NCBI RefSeq assembly: GCF_000374445.1
Contig: NZ_KB894404.1
Location: forward strand, 248,001 to 312,000
Length of the DNA stretch: 64,000 bases
Source of the DNA: Actinokineospora enzanensis DSM 44649
Lineage (GTDB): Bacteria; Actinomycetota; Actinomycetes; Mycobacteriales; Pseudonocardiaceae
Direction: 5' to 3'
Under the pieces are notes generated by a model that saw only the letters and a list, made by a program, of their open reading frames with translations, had not been told where the DNA came from and made no database searches. Positions 7,977 to 15,581 of the stretch are shown here, one piece after another. Positions within the stretch are counted from its first letter, which is position 1, and each line of letters starts with the position of its first letter. Position numbers and translations under genes: made by a program.

Positions 7977-9125
7977 CTACAGTCCCATCATCGCGGCGAC
8001 GCGCTGCCGTTGGATCTCGGACGTTCCGGAGTAGATGGGCCCGGCGACGGCGTTGCGCACGTCCTTCTCGATCCCGTACTCGGTCATGTAGCCGTAGCCG
8101 CCGAACACCTGCACCGCGGCCAGTGCGGAGGCCAGGTTCGCCTCGCTCACCACCAGCTTGGTGATCGCGATGTCGGTGGTGACGTTCCGCCGCGCGGTCA
8201 GCTTCTCCGCCGTGTCGTAGAGCCACTTGCGGGAGGTCTCCACACCGACACGCATGTCCACGAGCTTGGTCGACACCGCCTGGAACGACCCGATCGCCTG
8301 CCCGAACTGCTTGCGCGTGCGCGCGTACTCCAGGCACCGCCGCAGCCGGTGCTCCATCTCGCCCAGGTTGATCACGAAGGAGAGCAGGATCTCCCATTTC
8401 ATGACGTGGTCCAGGATCAGGAACCCGGCGCCGACCGAGCCGATCACGTTGGCCTTCGGCACCCGGACGCCGTCCAGGAACAGCTCGCCAAGCGGGGACG
8501 TGCGCAGGCCCATCTTGGCGATCGGCGTGCCGACGCGCAGGCCGGGGGAGTCGCGGTCGACCAGGAACGTGGAGATCGCGGACGGGCTGCCCGGCTTGCC
8601 GGTGCGCGCGTACACGACGAACGTGTCGGCGATGGGACCGTTGCTGACGAACGACTTCGAGCCGGTGAGCACCCAGTGGTCGCCGTCCGGCTCGGCCGTG
8701 GTGCGCATGGCCATCATGTCCGAACCCGCGTCCGGCTCGCTGATCGCGTGCGCGCCGATCGCGCCGCCGGAGCACACGCCGGGCAGGTAGCGCTGCTTGA
8801 GCTCGGCGGAACCGAAGCGGCGCAACGGGATCCCGGTGCTGACCATGTGCGTGGACACGGAGAACGCGAACCCGCCGTCCCGGCAGCTCTCGCCCAGTCC
8901 TTCCAGGACGTACATGGTGGTGAGCAGGTCGGCGTCCAGCCCGCCGTGCTCCGCCGGGAACGGCAGGCCAAGCAGGCCGGACTCGCGGATCAACGCCCAG
9001 CCCTCGGTGGCGAACTCGGCGGCGGCGTCCCGGTCGAGGTGGTCCTTGCCCGCCGCCGCGCCCAGGTCGACGGCGGCGGCGCGCAGGGCCCGTTGCTCGT
9101 CGGTCCAGGTGATCACGGGGCGCAC
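7977..9125 (-). CDS. Acyl-CoA-dehydrogenase-like flavoenzyme, likely acting on a carrier-bound acyl group
   Basis: The 382-aa protein is a full-length acyl-CoA dehydrogenase: N-terminal helical domain, FAD segment around AISEPDAGSD (127-136), and C-terminal four-helix domain with RKQFGQ (271-276) and the GGYGYM motif. The usual catalytic Glu in YEGT is replaced by Ser366 (YSGT). A Glu sits at 245 in the helix segment KWEILL, where isovaleryl-CoA dehydrogenase and prolyl-carrier-protein dehydrogenases keep their base. This suggests a short, branched or aminoacyl substrate. With the adenylation enzyme and carrier protein in the same operon, alpha,beta-oxidation of an aminoacyl-S-carrier is the best guess. 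The start overlaps the cupin gene by 13 nt. Confidence 0.85.
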   Translation of the reverse strand: MRPVITWTDEQRALRAAAVDLGAAAGKDHLDRDAAAEFATEGWALIRESGLLGLPFPAEHGGLDADLLTTMYVLEGLGESCRDGGFAFSVSTHMVSTGIPLRRFGSAELKQRYLPGVCSGGAIGAHAISEPDAGSDMMAMRTTAEPDGDHWVLTGSKSFVSNGPIADTFVVYARTGKPGSPSAISTFLVDRDSPGLRVGTPIAKMGLRTSPLGELFLDGVRVPKANVIGSVGAGFLILDHVMKWEILLSFVINLGEMEHRLRRCLEYARTRKQFGQAIGSFQAVSTKLVDMRVGVETSRKWLYDTAEKLTARRNVTTDIAITKLVVSEANLASALAAVQVFGGYGYMTEYGIEKDVRNAVAGPIYSGTSEIQRQRVAAMMGL

Positions 9126-9499
9126 TCGTACTGCGAGAAGCCGTCCGCGTCCAGGTTGTGCCGTTCGTCGCCGCGCAGCGCCGGGGAGAACACGCTGATC
9201 AGCTCCAGGTCATGGTCCGGGCCCGCGATGAGGAAATGCGCGTCGTGCTCGTCGAGCGCGTAGAGCACACCGGGGGATAAGGGGAAACCCCTACCGTCCA
9301 CGGTCTGCACCTCGCCCACCCCGGCGATGCAGTAGCAGGCCTCCAGGTGGCTGCGGTACTGCAGGCGGGACTTGGTGTTCGCGCGCACGGTGGTGTGCGC
9401 GACGGTGAACCCCATGTTGTCCTGGCGGAGCAGGAACCGGTAGCTGAGGCCGTTGCCCCAGTCGACGCAGGCGACCTCGGCACGGCTGCGGACGATCAT
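9113..9499 (-). CDS. Ectoine-synthase-like (EctC) cupin
   Basis: The 128-aa protein aligns with L-ectoine synthase over its whole length, starting with MIVRS. The metal ligands are retained as Glu53, Tyr80 and His88, and the active-site Tyr48, His51, Phe104, Pro106, Gly110, Glu112 and His114 are also present. EctC closes N-gamma-acetyl-diaminobutyrate to the cyclic amidine ectoine and can cyclise glutamine as a side reaction. No ectA, ectB or ectD is here, so ordinary ectoine synthesis is unlikely. The start overlaps the carrier-protein stop by 4 nt. Leu74 is a TTA codon. I infer a cyclisation step on an unusual amino-acid derivative. Confidence 0.85.
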   Translation of the reverse strand: MIVRSRAEVACVDWGNGLSYRFLLRQDNMGFTVAHTTVRANTKSRLQYRSHLEACYCIAGVGEVQTVDGRGFPLSPGVLYALDEHDAHFLIAGPDHDLELISVFSPALRGDERHNLDADGFSQYECAP

Positions 9500-9762
9500 G
9501 GGGTGGCCCCTTTCAGGAGTGCGGACTCGACGAACGCGTCGATGGCCCGGACCGACCGGAACTCGGCGGGGTCCAGGTCCAGCTCGTCGACCGGCAGGTC
9601 GTGCCGCTCGCCGAGCCAGGCGATCAGGCGCAGCAGGCCGAGGCTGTCCACCACGCCGCTGTCCAGCAGGTCGAAGTCCGGGTCCAGTTCGTCCGGCCGC
9701 ACATCCGGGGCGAACTCCGCGACGACGTACCGGGTGATCTCGGTGATCCGGTCGGCATCCAT
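9496..9762 (-). CDS. Stand-alone acyl/peptidyl carrier protein
   Basis: The 88-aa acidic protein has the carrier-protein helix pattern and the phosphopantetheine site GVVDSLGLLRL with Ser40. I chose the ATG at 9760-9762, five nt downstream of the adenylation-enzyme stop; the longer frame upstream is antisense to that gene. It should be charged by the neighbouring adenylation enzyme and present the acyl or aminoacyl group to the flavoenzyme and others. It needs a phosphopantetheinyl transferase, which is not in the window. Confidence 0.85.
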   Translation of the reverse strand: MDADRITEITRYVVAEFAPDVRPDELDPDFDLLDSGVVDSLGLLRLIAWLGERHDLPVDELDLDPAEFRSVRAIDAFVESALLKGATP

Positions 9763-9767
9763 CCGCG

Positions 9768-11165
9768 TCAGACCCTTTCCGCCAGGAGCTTCTTCCGATC
9801 GACCTTGCCGGTCGAGGTGCGCGGGAACTCCGCGCCGATCAGTTCCACCGCGCTCGGCACCGCCGTGCGCGGCAACAGCCGGGCGCAGTGCGAACGCAGC
9901 GTGAGGCTGTTGGGCCGGGCCTCGCCCACCGGGCGCACCAGCGCGTGCAACCGGTACCCGGCCTCGTCGTCGGGCAACGCGAGCACGATCGCCTCGGTCA
10001 CGTCGGGGTGGTTCAGCAGCGCTTCCTCGACCTGCCGCACGTTGGTCCGGACACCGCGCACCTTGACCTGGAAGTCGGCCCGACCGTCCAGGTGGAACAC
10101 GCCGTCGGGGGTCTGCCGCACCAGGTCGCCGGTGCGGAACCAGACCCGCCCGTCCTGCTCGACCCACCGGTCCGCGCGCGCGGCGTCGAGGTAGCGCTCG
10201 GCCTGGAACGGCGTGCTGACCAGCAGTTCGGCGCCGTCGAGCCGGGCATGGACGCCGTCGATCGGTCGGCCGATGGGGACGGGGGTGCCTGCCGTGGGGT
10301 CGGTGTCGTGGACGAAGCTGTCGTTGGTCTCGGTGCAGCCGTAGATGTTGCGGATCCGGGCATGGGGGAACCGTTCCGGCAGCCGGGCGAGCAGCCCCGG
10401 CGGCATGGCGTCACCGGTGTGCACGAGTTCGCGGACAGCCGGGAAGACGGCATCGGTGGCGTCCAGGAGCTGCCGGAAGAAGAGCGGCACGGCCTGCACG
10501 ACCTCGACGTCCGCACTGGTGAACGCCCGCGCGAGGGCGCGCCCGTCGAGCGCCCGGTCCGGCTCGGCGAGCACGACGTGACCACCGGCTCGCAGCGTGG
10601 TCCAGACGTCCAGCAGGCAGAGATCGAAGTTGAGCGGCGCGTGGTTGAAGACGACCGAGCCTGCGCCGATGCCGAACGCGGCCGCGGCCCACTCGGTGAA
10701 CCGGTCGACCGCCGCCCGGGGCAGGGGGACGACCTTGGGCAGGCCGGTGGAACCGGAGGTGGTGAGCATCGGCCCGACACCATCGAGCTCGGGCGTCCCG
10801 ACCGCATCCTGGACGTCCTTGACAGGAGGGATGTCCTTGCCGGTCTGGATGTCCTTGATGGTGAGGTCCGCGTGCACGACCTGTCGGCAGCCTGCCTGGG
10901 CGCGCAGGGCCGATCTGGCCTCGGCACCGAGATCGGACGGCGGCAACAGGAATGGCCTGCCCTCGACCCAACACGCCGCCACCAGCGCGATCGCCTCCGG
11001 CGACTTGCCGACCACCAGATCGACCGCCCCGGTTCCGGCGGCCACCACCCGCCGGGCCTGGTCGATGAGCGCGCGCAGGCCGCGATAGGAGATGTCGACA
11101 CCTTTGTAGGTCGCCGCCACGCCATTGGCGCGGGCATGGACGAGCCCGGATAAATCGACCTCCAT
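9768..11165 (-). CDS. NRPS-type stand-alone adenylation enzyme
   Basis: The 465-aa AMP-forming ligase shows A3 (TTSGSTGLPK, 135-144), A4 with Asp181 in NFDLCLLDVW, A5 (NIYGCTETN, 273-281), A7 (FRTGDL), A8 (GRADFQVKVRG) and the A10 lysine Lys454 in TSTGK. Asp181 is where amino-acid-activating domains hold the alpha-amine, which favours an amino-acid substrate. It is short of about 500 aa because the N-terminal part is trimmed. It is the first gene of the leftward operon. Leu5 is encoded by TTA. A loop at about 104-119 has a repeated KDI/KDV pattern. Likely role: activate an amino acid and load the carrier protein encoded next. Confidence 0.85.
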   Translation of the reverse strand: MEVDLSGLVHARANGVAATYKGVDISYRGLRALIDQARRVVAAGTGAVDLVVGKSPEAIALVAACWVEGRPFLLPPSDLGAEARSALRAQAGCRQVVHADLTIKDIQTGKDIPPVKDVQDAVGTPELDGVGPMLTTSGSTGLPKVVPLPRAAVDRFTEWAAAAFGIGAGSVVFNHAPLNFDLCLLDVWTTLRAGGHVVLAEPDRALDGRALARAFTSADVEVVQAVPLFFRQLLDATDAVFPAVRELVHTGDAMPPGLLARLPERFPHARIRNIYGCTETNDSFVHDTDPTAGTPVPIGRPIDGVHARLDGAELLVSTPFQAERYLDAARADRWVEQDGRVWFRTGDLVRQTPDGVFHLDGRADFQVKVRGVRTNVRQVEEALLNHPDVTEAIVLALPDDEAGYRLHALVRPVGEARPNSLTLRSHCARLLPRTAVPSAVELIGAEFPRTSTGKVDRKKLLAERV

Positions 11166-11535
11166 TGCCGCCCCCGACCGAAAACCACCATTTCCGTTTG
11201 TTGTCCGTGCACGCTAGCGACGTCCCCGTTACCTGGGCAAACCGCCGAACGGGTGACGCGGGCCCGCTGGGTCCGGTGTGGACCAGCGCGGGGTGCTCCG
11301 AATGCAGTCACGTTCCCAATTGGGGGTCGCCATTCAATTGTCAACGCATTGCGACGCGCTGGCTATAGGCGGGGCGGGAGCGGTGGTGTATGGGGTGGGG
11401 TCCCGATTGGACGGACGAATAGGGGCGTCGGTCGAACGTGGGCGAGGCGCCGCGCCGGGGCGTCGGCGATCCGCCGATCGGGTGATGCCTGGCGCGGGCG
11501 GATACGTTGCCTGCCCCGGGGCCGAGGGAAGGATC
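11166..11535. other. Divergent intergenic region
   Basis: This 370-nt stretch separates the leftward operon from the rightward 190-aa gene. It holds one good leftward promoter (11211-11240) and a weaker TACGTT -10-like hexamer at 11503-11508 for the rightward gene. I see no RNA gene or coding sequence. Confidence 0.5.
11211..11240 (-). promoter_or_regulatory. Putative sigma-70-type promoter of the leftward operon
   Basis: On the minus strand TTGCCC (11240-11235) and TAGCGT (11216-11211) are 18 nt apart. The -10 lies about 45 nt upstream of the adenylation-enzyme ATG. The eight genes below it have no larger gap than about 11 nt, so this could drive all of them. Confidence 0.45.
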
Positions 11536-12108
11536 GTGCTGAAGCGCTTTCGCCGGAATCGGAATGACGTGAGCGGACAGGTCGACGCGCGGGGGATCGT
11601 GCAGGCGGAGACCATCCACGGCGGGGTGCACTACCACGCCGAGCGCGCGGAGTCGTCGGGGGAGAAGCCGATCACCGGGATCTTCGAGGTGTTCGCCGAG
11701 TCGGAGCGGTACGTGTCCGCGGACCCGACGGTCTTCCGGGCGCACGGGCACTTCATGCGGATCACCGTGGAGGCCGTGCCGGACCGGGCCGTCGTGCTCA
11801 CCGGGCTACGGGCCAGGGTGGTGTCCAGGCGTCGGAGCGTCACCGGCTATCTCGGGCACCTTGGTCCGGTGTCGGTCCGGCCGTTCGTGGTGGATCTCGA
11901 TGCCGAGGAGCCGCTGGCCCGCCCGAACCACGGCGTGCCGGACTTCCCCTACACCGTGACGCCGCACCAGCCCGAGGTGTTCGAGGTGAAGGTCGTCACC
12001 ACCGACCGCGAGGTGCGGTGGCGGCTGGAGCTCGGCTGGCTCTGCGCGGGCCGGGCCGGGAGCACCCTGATGGACGTGGCAGGCGAGCCGTTCCGGAGCT
12101 CGCTCTGA
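11536..12108 (+). CDS. Unrecognised 190-aa protein
   Basis: I chose the GTG at 11536 because a GAGGGAAGG ribosome binding site precedes it. The frame upstream has the composition of non-coding DNA. The N-terminus is basic (LKRFRRNR), followed by a VQAETIHGGVHYH segment and a beta-strand-rich body ending near GEPFRSSL. No signal peptide, membrane helix or catalytic motif is visible. Short N-terminal segments like this occur in actinobacterial proteins linked to conflict or signalling modules, but I would not assign a function. It is transcribed toward the polyene regulators, about 500 nt before them. Confidence 0.55.
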   Translation: MLKRFRRNRNDVSGQVDARGIVQAETIHGGVHYHAERAESSGEKPITGIFEVFAESERYVSADPTVFRAHGHFMRITVEAVPDRAVVLTGLRARVVSRRRSVTGYLGHLGPVSVRPFVVDLDAEEPLARPNHGVPDFPYTVTPHQPEVFEVKVVTTDREVRWRLELGWLCAGRAGSTLMDVAGEPFRSSL

Positions 12109-12625
12109 CGTTGGCGGACGCGGGGATGGTCCTTGACGATCTGTTGGCCGCGCGCCGAACACGGTACTGATCTACGCGACCGATCCAAGCGGCGCTGTGG
12201 TGCGGGTCTCCGGGTGGGGACGTAAACCCGTCGCCGCCCGATACGACGATCGTCGTGGGACAGGCAGGTGATGGTGTCGGGCTGTCCGGCGTGGTTCCGG
12301 GTCGGGCCGGTTCGGTCGGATTTCGGCGAGCGCGGCCGCGGTGTTCTGGCGGAATGCCAGTTCCCGGGCTGGTTCGACGACCGTGTTCCTGGACTGTGGG
12401 AAGGCGAGTGTCTGCTTCGGACGTCAGATACAGGAGTTTGATGTTCGATGCGTCACACATCAATCGGGCGTGAATTCTCGGAGCGTCTCCTTGCCTGCCG
12501 ATGCGCGTCCGGAGAATGATGTCGGTTATGCTGATCCGGTCGTCCGCGCGGTTCCGATCGCCATTCGACGTACTGCCCCCAGTTCGCACCATGACTAGCA
12601 CCATGACGATATCCTGCCAGGTCAG
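12109..12625. other. Intergenic region upstream of the LAL regulator genes
   Basis: This 517-nt stretch contains a perfect 14-bp palindrome (12243-12256) and a single GTTCGGT heptamer (12310-12316). The heptamer is the same as those arrayed before the PAS-LuxR gene. No convincing -35/-10 pair was found by eye and no coding sequence is supported. It presumably holds the promoter of the LAL operon. Confidence 0.45.
12243..12256. repeat. Perfect 14-bp palindrome
   Basis: ACGACGATCGTCGT is fully self-complementary. It lies 370 nt upstream of the first LAL gene and 135 nt after the preceding stop. It could be an operator half of the LAL promoter region, but GC-rich palindromes of this size can arise by chance. 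Confidence 0.3.
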
Positions 12626-15520
12626 ATGCCCTTCTGGATGGAGCAGGTGACCCTGGTCGAGCGGCCGGAAGCCGCCATCCTGCCCATAATCGGGCGTACC
12701 GGAGATCTGTCCGCGCTGCGTGCGGAAATCGCGCATTCGGGTACCGGATCGCGTCGGTTGGTAGTGGTCGAAGGGGTCGCCGGTATCGGCAAATCCACCC
12801 TGTTGGACCATTGCTTCGACAATTACGCGGGTTCTGCTGGCACCGTCTTGCGCGCCCGGTGTCATGAGCTGGCCGCCGATGGTCCATTTGGGGTGGTGCG
12901 GCAGCTGTTCGTCCCCTTGGGCCTTTCCGCGGCCGACGTGGACGGATCGCCGCTGCTGTCCGGTGGTGCGCGGTGGGCGGTGCCCGCGTTCGCGCCGGTC
13001 GTCGAGCCCGCGGCCGCGGACCCGGCGCGCACCTACTCGGTGGTGCACGGCCTGTACTGGTTGGCGGCCAACCTGATGGCCGAGGCGCCGCTGGTGCTCG
13101 TCGTCGATGACGTGCAGTGGTGCGATGAGCCTTCCCTGCGCTGGTTGGGTTACCTGCTGCGCCGCACCGAGGGCATGCCGTTGTGCGTCGTCGCCACCAC
13201 CCGTCCGCCCGCGCGTCCCGAACTCGCCGACAGCCTCGCCGCCGACTGGGCGAGGCTGATCCGGCTCGAACCGCTGGGCCGGGCCGAGATCCGCGAGGTC
13301 ATCGCCGCGACACTGCACGGCGAGCCGACCGAGCGGTTCCACGCGGCCTGTGTGGAACTGTCCGGCGGCAACCCGTTGCGGCTGAGCCGACTGCTCGGCA
13401 CCGTCCGCAGGCAGGGGCTCGGGCCGGACGACGGGGCGCTGGCCGTGCTCGACGAGGTGGGCTCGGACGTCGTCGCCTCCTCCGCGCTGTCCTGGGTCGG
13501 GACCCAGCCCGCGCACGTGGGCCGGGTCGCCCGCGCGGTCGGCGTGCTCGACGACACCCGCGCCGACCTGGTCGCCGCGCTGTCCGGGGTGGCCGTCCGC
13601 ACGGTACGCGCAACCCTGGAGTCGTTACGGGACAATGACATCCTGGCGGCCGACCGGGACGGCTTCGCGCACGAGCTGGTCCGGGTCGCGCTGCTGGGCG
13701 AACTCCCCGACGACGACCTCGCCCGCCTGCGCGCCACCGCCGCCCGGCTGCTCAGCGACGCCGGGTGCCCGGCGGAGGAGATCGCCCGCCAACTGCTGCC
13801 ACTGCCCCGGCTCGCCGAGCCCTGGATGCGCGCCGTGCTGTCCGACGCGGCCCACGACGCCAACGGCCGCGGCGCGCCCGACGCCGCCGCCCGCTACCTG
13901 CGTGCCCTGCTCCCCGAGACCCCGGACGACCCGGCCCTGCACGCCCGCCTCGCCGAGCAGCTCGCGCAGACCGACCCGGTGCAGGCCATGGTCCACCTGC
14001 GGACCGCGCTCGACGGCACCGCCGACCCGCGCGCCCGCGCGCCGTTGGCCGTGCGGTTCGGCATGACCGCCCTCGCCGTCCAACGCTCGCCGCACGCGGT
14101 GACCCTGCTGGCGGACACGCTCGACGCCCTCGCCGCGGAGATCGGCGCGGACCCCGGCCCCGCCGACCGGGAGCTGCGCACGCTGGTCGAGTCCGCGCTG
14201 GTGATCACCGGATTCGACGAGAAGTCCACCGTTCCACAGGTGCAGGAACGCATCCGCGGCATGCGCGAGCCCGCCGGGGACACGCCTGCCGAGCGCCAGC
14301 TGCTGGCCATGATGGCGATCGGCGACGTGATGCGCGGCGAGGCGCCGGAGGTCGCGGTCGGCCGGGTGAACCGGGCGCTGCCGGTGGACGAGGCCGCGCA
14401 CGGCGGCTGGACCATCCTGGCCTCCGCGTTCGTGCTCGACCACGCCGGTGCGGCGCCCGCGGCCCTGGCCGCCCTGGACCGGCTGCTCGACCACAGCCGC
14501 AGGCGCGCCGCGGTGTGGACCAACGTGCTGGCCCTGAGCACCCGGGCGCTGATCCTGCACGGCCTGGGCGAGTTCGCCGAGGCCGCGGCGGAGAGCCAGC
14601 TGTCGCTGGAGATCGCCGGGCAGGAGGCCTGGCACCCGAACGCGGTGCAGCCCACGGTGGCGCTGGCGGCCGCGCTGGCCCGGCGCGGCGAGGCGGGCCG
14701 CGCCGAGGAGCTGCTCGACGGCCTGGTGCGGCCGCGCATGGAGTGCTTCGCCGTGGAGTACCACCACTTCCTCATGGCCCGCGCCGCCACCGCGCAGCAC
14801 CTCGACCGCCCGGACGAGGCGCTCGACCACCTCTACCGCTGTGGTCGCAGCCTGGACGAGGCGGGCATCGCCAACCCGGTGTTCACCCCGTGGTGGCTGG
14901 AGGCCGCGTTGATCCTCGCCGCGACGGACCGCGCCGCGCAGGCGGGTGAGCTGGCCGAACGCGGTGAACACCTGGCCGGTCGCTGGCCGGTGCCACGCGC
15001 AGGCGGGCTCGCCTTGATCGCCCGATCGGTGGTCAGTGCCGACACGAAAGCGGTGGAGCTGCTGGAGGAAGCCGTGCGCGTGCTGCGCGACTCCGGCGCC
15101 CGGTTCGACCATCAACGCGCGGAGCACCTGCTGGCGGGCGCCTTGCTGCGCAAGGGGGACGTGCGGCAGGCACGGGAACACCTGCGCACGGCCGTGGACC
15201 TGGCGAACCGGTGCGGCGCGCGCCCGGCCGCGCTGGCGGCACGGGACCTGTTGCTGGCCGCAGGCGGCCGGATGCGGCCGATCACGGGTGCCCGGGTGGA
15301 CACGCTGACCGGTGGCGAGCGGCGGGTGGCCGCCATGGCCGCGACCGGGGCCAGCAACCGGGAGATCGCCAAGGCGCTGTTCGTGACGCCGCGGACGGTG
15401 GAGGTGCACCTGACCAACGCGTACCGGAAACTCGGCATCGCCGATCGGGGCGAGCTGGCCGCGGTGCTGCGCGAGCCGCCGTCCCGAGTGGCCGACGCGG
15501 ATGTCCGGCCGGACATCTGA
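12626..15520 (+). CDS. LAL-family transcriptional activator (NysRI-like)
   Basis: The 964-aa protein is a large ATP-binding LuxR regulator. The Walker A is GVAGIGKS (50-57), Walker B is LVLVVDDVQW near residue 155, a long helical sensor region follows, and a LuxR HTH fills about 893-955 (SNREIAKALFVTPRTVEVHL). Nystatin and amphotericin clusters carry three such activators of similar size that switch on PKS genes. Leu334 is a TTA codon (13625-13627), so translation may depend on the bldA tRNA and on development. A second ATG at 12638 is an alternative start. It is the first of three LAL genes in a row. Confidence 0.88.
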   Translation: MPFWMEQVTLVERPEAAILPIIGRTGDLSALRAEIAHSGTGSRRLVVVEGVAGIGKSTLLDHCFDNYAGSAGTVLRARCHELAADGPFGVVRQLFVPLGLSAADVDGSPLLSGGARWAVPAFAPVVEPAAADPARTYSVVHGLYWLAANLMAEAPLVLVVDDVQWCDEPSLRWLGYLLRRTEGMPLCVVATTRPPARPELADSLAADWARLIRLEPLGRAEIREVIAATLHGEPTERFHAACVELSGGNPLRLSRLLGTVRRQGLGPDDGALAVLDEVGSDVVASSALSWVGTQPAHVGRVARAVGVLDDTRADLVAALSGVAVRTVRATLESLRDNDILAADRDGFAHELVRVALLGELPDDDLARLRATAARLLSDAGCPAEEIARQLLPLPRLAEPWMRAVLSDAAHDANGRGAPDAAARYLRALLPETPDDPALHARLAEQLAQTDPVQAMVHLRTALDGTADPRARAPLAVRFGMTALAVQRSPHAVTLLADTLDALAAEIGADPGPADRELRTLVESALVITGFDEKSTVPQVQERIRGMREPAGDTPAERQLLAMMAIGDVMRGEAPEVAVGRVNRALPVDEAAHGGWTILASAFVLDHAGAAPAALAALDRLLDHSRRRAAVWTNVLALSTRALILHGLGEFAEAAAESQLSLEIAGQEAWHPNAVQPTVALAAALARRGEAGRAEELLDGLVRPRMECFAVEYHHFLMARAATAQHLDRPDEALDHLYRCGRSLDEAGIANPVFTPWWLEAALILAATDRAAQAGELAERGEHLAGRWPVPRAGGLALIARSVVSADTKAVELLEEAVRVLRDSGARFDHQRAEHLLAGALLRKGDVRQAREHLRTAVDLANRCGARPAALAARDLLLAAGGRMRPITGARVDTLTGGERRVAAMAATGASNREIAKALFVTPRTVEVHLTNAYRKLGIADRGELAAVLREPPSRVADADVRPDI

Positions 15521-15581
15521 CAGGTTCGAGGTGGTCCGAGATGGATGGTCCCGGTGGGCCGGATCGGTTGGGGTGGCGCGC

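Noticed and set aside
9763..10167. Upstream extension of the carrier-protein frame
   Set aside because: It overlaps the adenylation-enzyme gene in another frame and has no carrier-protein similarity. The ATG at 9760-9762 is better placed.
11278..11535. Longer N-terminus for the 190-aa protein
   Set aside because: The extra 86 residues look like non-coding translation, and a good ribosome binding site precedes the GTG at 11536.
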